Positions 61,901-64,000 of a DNA stretch of 64,000 nt are shown in pieces (within the stretch, counting starts at the first letter, position 1; every line of letters starts with the position of its first letter). Position numbers and translations under genes: made by a program. Source of the stretch: Pseudoips prasinana. Its lineage: Eukaryota > Arthropoda > Insecta > Lepidoptera > Nolidae. The stretch lies in contig OX621238.1 in assembly GCA_951640165.1 (NCBI GenBank), forward strand, positions 29,226,001 through 29,290,000, written 5' to 3'. The notes beneath the pieces were generated by a model. The model was not told the origin of the DNA. It worked only from the letters and a program-made list of their open reading frames with translations, and did no database searches.

Positions 61901-63653
61901 ATCTTATACTAACTAACTTAAAACCCCGTCAAGAAGAGCAATTTCGTCAAAATTGACGACATTTATATACTGTTAAGTGGATTATAGATTCCTCAAAGAA
62001 AAAAATTACATTATAAAGTTACCTCATAATTCTCATATCCAGATTATCAAAAATGCACCACGGAAAGAGTACATCGCGCTCCCGACCAATAAGAGTTGAG
62101 CTCGCTTTGAAAATAAATATAATTAAGTCTAGTTAAACTTCAGGAGTTTTAACTTTAAGAAAATTAATTGAGCGTGAGCGCCATTTTTGATAATCTGAGT
62201 ATAAGAATTATTTTGGCATTAATCAGCTTGTTACTACAGTACTTTCTAAAGGACTCAGGACTATCTAGGGCAGAGTGTTTGTGTAGACTAGTACTAGTAG
62301 ACTTTCTAGAGCAGAGCTCGTGGGTTCTGTAATAAATAACTGGAAATGAATTAATGGTTTTTTTGGGATGGACGTGTGCAATATGGCGACTATGTAGAAC
62401 AGAGCTCGTGGGGTCCATATTAATTATGTCAATAAATGAATGGTTTATGGGATGAATATGTTCGTTGCTCTGGCAGACCTCTTGCTGGCTGTTCGTGTAG
62501 CAGACTATCTAGAGCAGAGATCGTGGGGTCTGTCATATAAATATAAATAATAATAAATTAGGGTTTATGGGATGAACGTGTGCGTTGTGGCGAGAGATCT
62601 CTTGCCGACTGTTCTTGTAGCAGACTATCTAGAGCAGATTTTGTGTCTTCCGTAATACCTGTGTTAGTTGGGCGATAGGTTTCCGCACTTAGCCTCCTGA
62701 TTGGGCCATTGTAAGTGATATTTGTTTGGCTAGTCGAACCATTTTAGTTCCATCCAGAAGTCCAGTAGACCACGAAAGCCTGGCTTCAGGGCCTCCTGCA
62801 GTGTCTTCGGATCATTCAGGAACTTTGGCCGTTGGTCAGCGACACTCTTGTAGTGTAGCAGTATGTGTGCTGGTGTTTCTTCATTGTCAATGCACCCTCT
62901 GCATAGGGGGCTCTTTGTGACGCCAATCTTGAAGAGGTGTTTGTTTACTGTGCAGTGTCCGGTAATTGTGCCTATCACCATGTGTAGATCCTTCATGTTC
63001 AGGTGTAATAGATTACGCGATAGGCTTTTGTTCAGAGATAGTAGAAATCTTTTGTCTGTCTGCATGATTCCAGATCCATCCAATCTTTTTCATGTTGTGG
63101 TTTTCTCACACAGCCATGTTTTCAGTTGGTTATATGGTATGGGTACAATGAGTTCAGGTCCCATTGTTGTCGTTTCCGATCCCTTTCTTGCCAGCTGGTC
63201 CGCAGTGTCATTTCCAGATCCACTGTGCCCTCGAATCCACTGTAATGTGACCTTGTTGGTCGTTGAGATCTTTCCGAGTGCACAGTGGACACCAGAATGA
63301 GTCCACTGTTAAATTGGTTGCTCTTTAAGGCCTGAAGCACAGAGGCACTGTCTGAGATTATGTAATATCTGTGTAAATAAATGAATACTTAATGTGATGC
63401 CTGTGGGTGTGCGCAGATCTCGTGCCGGCTGTTCGCGTGGGAGGCGGGCAGCTGGCGCGAGCGCGGGCGCGGCGTGCTGCGGCTCAACGACGGCGCGGGC
63501 TGCGCGCGGCTGGTGGCGCGCGTGGCGGGGTCGCTGCGCGTGGTGCTGAACACGCCGCTGTGGCGCGGCATGCTGGTGGAGCGCGCCGGCACCAAGTCGC
63601 TGCGCATCACCGCCGCCGACGCGCAGCAGCAGATCAAACTCTTCCTCATCATG
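49891..63653 (+). CDS. RanBP3: RanBP3 homologue (Ran-binding cofactor of CRM1), 5 exons, 3' end outside window
   Basis: Joined exons: 49891-49909, 51037-51165, 53287-53687, 60780-60935, 63417-63653, giving 314 residues. The first two junctions split a Gly codon after its first base; the rest are phase 0. The N-terminal half is low-complexity, with SPVEDFYNGSP, GGFGSSSF and a GSILRPSQLKPG motif, then a charged Lys/Glu tract, then FVFGQNLSERV (residues 135-145), which is diagnostic of RanBP3. The C-terminal half is the Ran-binding domain: NVLQ, then ISCRLFAWEAGSWRERGRG, VLRLND, LNTPLW, and SLRIT. In vertebrates RanBP3 binds CRM1 and RanGTP in the nucleus and stabilises export complexes. The short final exon(s) after LFLIM are missing. 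The start at 49891 is the first ATG after a probable initiator at 49851. Confidence 0.9.
51037..51165 (+). CDS. RanBP3: RanBP3 exon 2
   Basis: Residues 7-49: GKSPVEDFYNGSPQSR, then VVLAKPRLGGFGSSSFASSS, NKGTNPF. Low-complexity, with a Gly-Phe-Gly pair typical of nuclear-transport proteins. The acceptor is TTTTAG and the donor is TTTG|GTAAGA. The same G|GT split phase at both ends would let the exon be skipped without a frameshift. Confidence 0.83.
51352..51582 (+). repeat. 5S rRNA-derived SINE, copy 2, diverged
   Basis: ATTAGAGAGGTAAAGCATCT and CATTCTATAGATGGGTTAC match the 5S-like head, and GCTGTTGGTCCCAGTTGACA and GGGTTACCAGTGCCCATGCG match the body of the copy at 15415-15680. RanBP3 intron 2. 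Confidence 0.6.
51922..53203 (+). mobile_element. Mariner element copy 2, cecropia type, intact, in RanBP3 intron 2
   Basis: 1282 bp, the same termini as copy 1, flanked by TA at 51920-51921 and 53204-53205. It is inserted in the sense orientation in intron 2, ending 83 bases before RanBP3 exon 3. By eye only a few base differences separate it from copy 1. Confidence 0.96.
52109..53128 (+). CDS. Mariner transposase, copy 2
   Basis: 339 residues from MDTLKIRV (a 13-codon longer in-frame start exists at 52070). All three catalytic aspartates and WVPHEL are present. The protein differs from copy 1 at one residue seen: Arg instead of Ser in NEGILN(R/S)IVTC, just before the first catalytic motif. 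The related Hsmar1 protein has Arg there, so copy 2 is probably the ancestral form. The frame is open throughout. Confidence 0.95.
   Translation: MDTLKIRVIMEYEYRRGSNAAQAARNINDVYGANTTNQRTTCYWFARFRSGNFDLKNEPRGRPKTLVDNDELKAVVEADDTQSTAELAAAFDVSVKTILVHLRQIGKVKKLDKWVPHELNDRQREVRVETCLALLNRHTNEGILNRIVTCDEKWILFDNRKRSASWLDPGSAPKQCPKRKLTPRKVMVTVWWSSAGVIHHSFLPNGVSITADVYCEELSTMMEKLAHLQPALVNRSSPLLLHDNARPHTAQQTVSKLQELGLEALRHPPYSPDLAPTDYYFFQNLDNFLAGKKFNTREAVQNAFEEFVASRPADFFKKGINKLPLRWQRCIDCMGDYFD
53287..53687 (+). CDS. RanBP3: RanBP3 exon 3 (FVFGQN motif)
   Basis: Residues 50-183. It starts GSILRPSQLKPGSNPFLKLS; residues 79-105 are an acidic/basic charged stretch likely to be helical or disordered; FVFGQNLSERV is at 135-145. 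The acceptor is CTTGTTCAG only 83 bases after the end of a mariner insertion (51922-53203). The donor is CAG|GTTAGT. Reading continues open into the intron for 23 codons, but the RanBP3 alignment supports splicing at 53687. Confidence 0.9.
55235..55400 (-). pseudogene. Short Gypsy integrase remnant
   Basis: The minus-strand reading ESKEYIIVLIDAFTKFVLFF, then KKSIKAVKDSIALFGAL matches the integrase region around the first catalytic Asp (IDAFTKF). It then runs into stops. It belongs to a different copy, and probably a different family, than the fragment at 48.2-49.0 kb. It lies in RanBP3 intron 3. Confidence 0.65.
55645..55680 (+). repeat. (GT)n microsatellite
   Basis: GT repeats with one GTAT interruption, RanBP3 intron 3. 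Confidence 0.85.
56205..57077 (+). repeat. GGCCAAGTGCGAGTCGG repeat carrying a SINE insertion
   Basis: Same family as 40955-41520; starts AACCGGCCAAGTGCGAGTCG and ends CTACGGAACCCTAAAAAG. A family 3 SINE sits at 56385-56635. It contains a 17-base G run at 56693-56709. RanBP3 intron 3. Confidence 0.75.
56385..56635 (-). repeat. tRNA-derived SINE family 3, nested in another repeat
   Basis: Head on the minus strand: GGTAGTGCTCCTGCCTACGA (box A side) and CCTGGGTTCGAATCCCGG (box B). Body with TGTGTGATGAGCACGAATAT and GGTACCCATAGTACAAGC. It interrupts the 56205-57077 repeat between GTTGTTAGTTT and ATGGTAATGTACATC, a sequence that is continuous in the copy at 41 kb. Confidence 0.78.
57250..57375 (-). 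repeat. 5S rRNA-derived SINE, copy 3, 3'-truncated
   Basis: Reverse complement of the same family: GAGGCGCTCGCATCGATCGG at the start, AAGTGGTCACC-type box C region at 57295-57305, CACAGAGACC at the end. RanBP3 intron 3. Confidence 0.55.
57675..57895 (-). repeat. SINE family 2, nearly full
   Basis: CACGGCCATCTGATCCCAAA to GAACCCACGACC; the box A end of the head is lost. RanBP3 intron 3. Confidence 0.7.
58750..59030 (-). repeat. GGCCAAGTGCGAGTCGG repeat, shorter copy
   Basis: TTTTAGGGTTCCGACCCAAA at the left and GAGTCCGACTCGCACTTGGC at the right, about 280 bp. RanBP3 intron 3. Confidence 0.65.
59230..59612 (+). repeat. tRNA-derived SINE family 4
   Basis: Head: CTCGTTGGTCTAGCGGTAGC (box A) and CTGGGTTCAAATCCCGGG (box B). 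The body is long and includes CGTGCCTCGGAGAGCACG, shared with the 5S-derived SINEs, and GAATGGCCGCCGTGGCCG. About 380 bp; only copy in the window. A true tRNA is unlikely because the acceptor ends do not pair. Confidence 0.65.
60780..60935 (+). CDS. RanBP3: RanBP3 exon 4 (entry to Ran-binding domain)
   Basis: Residues 184-235: EEINSSEATSSTSSGEGLAA, AAAEYERSHARPPPP, ITGEEGETNVLQ. The AA..Y...HAR stretch and the ITGEE..TNVLQ motif align with vertebrate RanBP3 just before its Ran-binding domain. The acceptor is taken as AATAAG at 60779; its pyrimidine tract (ATTATTTTCC) is short and ten bases back, so the exact start is tentative. The donor TTCAG|GTAAGA is strong. Confidence 0.83.
61194..61782. 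mobile_element. PIF/Harbinger-like MITE with TTA target duplication
   Basis: 589 bp in RanBP3 intron 4. Ends GGGTCTGTTTCACAATG and CATTGTAAAACAGACCC (one mismatch), flanked by TTA on both sides (61191-61193, 61783-61785). No transposase coding is visible inside. A TWA duplication with GG-starting repeats is typical of PIF/Harbinger. Confidence 0.7.
62295..62660 (+). repeat. Degenerate tandem copies of the RanBP3 intron-4/exon-5 boundary
   Basis: About four units, 90-120 bases apart. Two units keep an AG acceptor followed by exon-5-like sequence: 62477 (ACCTCTTGCTGGCTGTTCGT) and 62597 (ATCTCTTGCCGACTGTTCTT), against ATCTCGTGCCGGCTGTTCGC at 63417. The intron upstream (AATAAATGAAT...GATG) is duplicated too. 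Two more decayed units are seen around 62300 and 62395 by the shared TAGAGCAGAGCTCGTGGG-type segment. Each hits a stop (TAG) within nine codons, so they cannot encode the domain. A LINE fragment now separates the array from the true exon. Confidence 0.6.
62720..63352 (-). pseudogene. LINE fragment with RNase H domain, in RanBP3 intron 4
   Basis: Minus-strand reading gives ISDSASVLQALKSNQFNSG, then WIRGHSGSGNDTADQLARKG, a clear RNase H end (Asp of SDS, and GH...N..AD). It continues through frameshifts into GHCTVNKHLFKIGV and CRGCIDNEETPAHILLHY, a zinc-finger-like tail. Such an order fits LINEs that carry RNase H (I/R1/LOA group). It is antisense to RanBP3 and ends 65 bases before exon 5. Confidence 0.78.
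63417..63653 (+). CDS. RanBP3: RanBP3 exon 5 (core of Ran-binding domain)
   Basis: Residues 236-314, 79 codons. RERGRGVLRLND is the RanBD signature, followed by LVARVAGSLRVVLNTPLWRG and SLRITAADAQQQIKLFLIM. The acceptor is GTGCGCAG and the donor is ATG|GTCACT. The exon is extremely GC-rich against an AT-rich background, with nearly all third positions G or C, unlike exons 2 and 3 of the same gene. Its first 25 bases and the upstream intron end recur as degraded copies at 62295-62660. Confidence 0.92.
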
Positions 63654-63782
63654 GTCACTATGCATTCTTTTTATTTAACTAACACTTATTTACGCACAGC
63701 GTTCAATCGCTCGAAGAGCAGCCCGACTGGGGAAGTACCTTACAGAAGACAGTCCTTAATAATAGCATTAATAATTTAACGA

Positions 63783-64000
63783 CGGTCACCGTAGCCTAGT
63801 TGGTAGTGCTCCTGCCTACTAAGCTGGTGGTCCTGGGTTCGAATCCCGGTAAGTGCAAATATTTGTGTGATGAGCACGAATATTTCTTTCTGAGTCATGG
63901 ATGTTTTCCATGTATTTAAGTATTTATCTATCTATATAAGTATGTATATCGTCGCCTGGTACCCATAGTACAAGCTTTGCTTAGTTTGGGGCTAGGATGA
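63783..64000 (+). repeat. SINE family 3, runs off the window end
   Basis: GTCACCGTAGCCTAGTTGGT, TGGGTTCGAATCCCGGTAAG, then the same body as at 56385-56635. Lies 130 bases after RanBP3 exon 5. Confidence 0.78.

Noticed and set aside
63309..63682. Long open frames on both strands over RanBP3 exon 5, other than the RanBD frame
   Set aside because: They are shadows caused by the very high GC content of the exon; only the frame at 63417-63653 matches a domain.

Overview
The window is nuclear DNA of an insect, very probably a moth or butterfly (Lepidoptera). Intergenic DNA is AT-rich, coding sequence is cut into small exons by GT-AG introns, and most of the rest is interspersed repeats of lepidopteran type: tRNA-headed SINEs, RTE-, R1- and CR1/Jockey-like LINE pieces, mariner elements and many MITEs. 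The species cannot be named from sequence alone. No bacterial, viral, rRNA or CRISPR feature was seen.

Two conserved single-copy genes anchor the window and point away from each other. On the minus strand, eight coding exons between 28001 and 1973 encode the first 395 residues of Keap1, the BTB-BACK-Kelch adaptor that loads the transcription factor CncC/Nrf2 onto Cullin-3. The last Kelch repeats lie beyond base 1. On the plus strand, five exons between 49891 and 63653 encode the first 314 residues of a RanBP3 homologue, a Ran-binding cofactor of CRM1/exportin-1 nuclear export. Its C-terminus lies beyond base 64000.

Layout: 1-28 kb is Keap1 with repeat-filled introns. At 26.7-28.0 kb there is a tandem array of about eight copies of the first coding exon, of which only one looks functional. 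At 31.0-31.3 kb is a candidate Keap1 promoter region with two antioxidant-response-element-like sites. From 31.3 to 49.8 kb is a transposon-rich intergenic block: a decayed mariner, a LINE with an intact 965-codon ORF2, an intact mariner, an R1-like LINE fragment and a Gypsy integrase fragment. RanBP3 fills 49.9-64 kb. It carries a second intact mariner, nearly identical to the first but inverted, in intron 2, and in intron 4 a degenerate tandem array derived from the intron/exon-5 boundary.

The most notable points are the two independent arrays of decaying exon copies, one in each gene; the CncC/Maf-type sites next to the gene for the CncC inhibitor; the inverted pair of intact cecropia-type mariners; MITE families with readable target-site duplications (TA, CWG, TTA and an 8-10 bp type), some nested in SINEs; and a SINE family that appears to derive from 5S rRNA. 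The repeats are described at family level, because names would need a library search.
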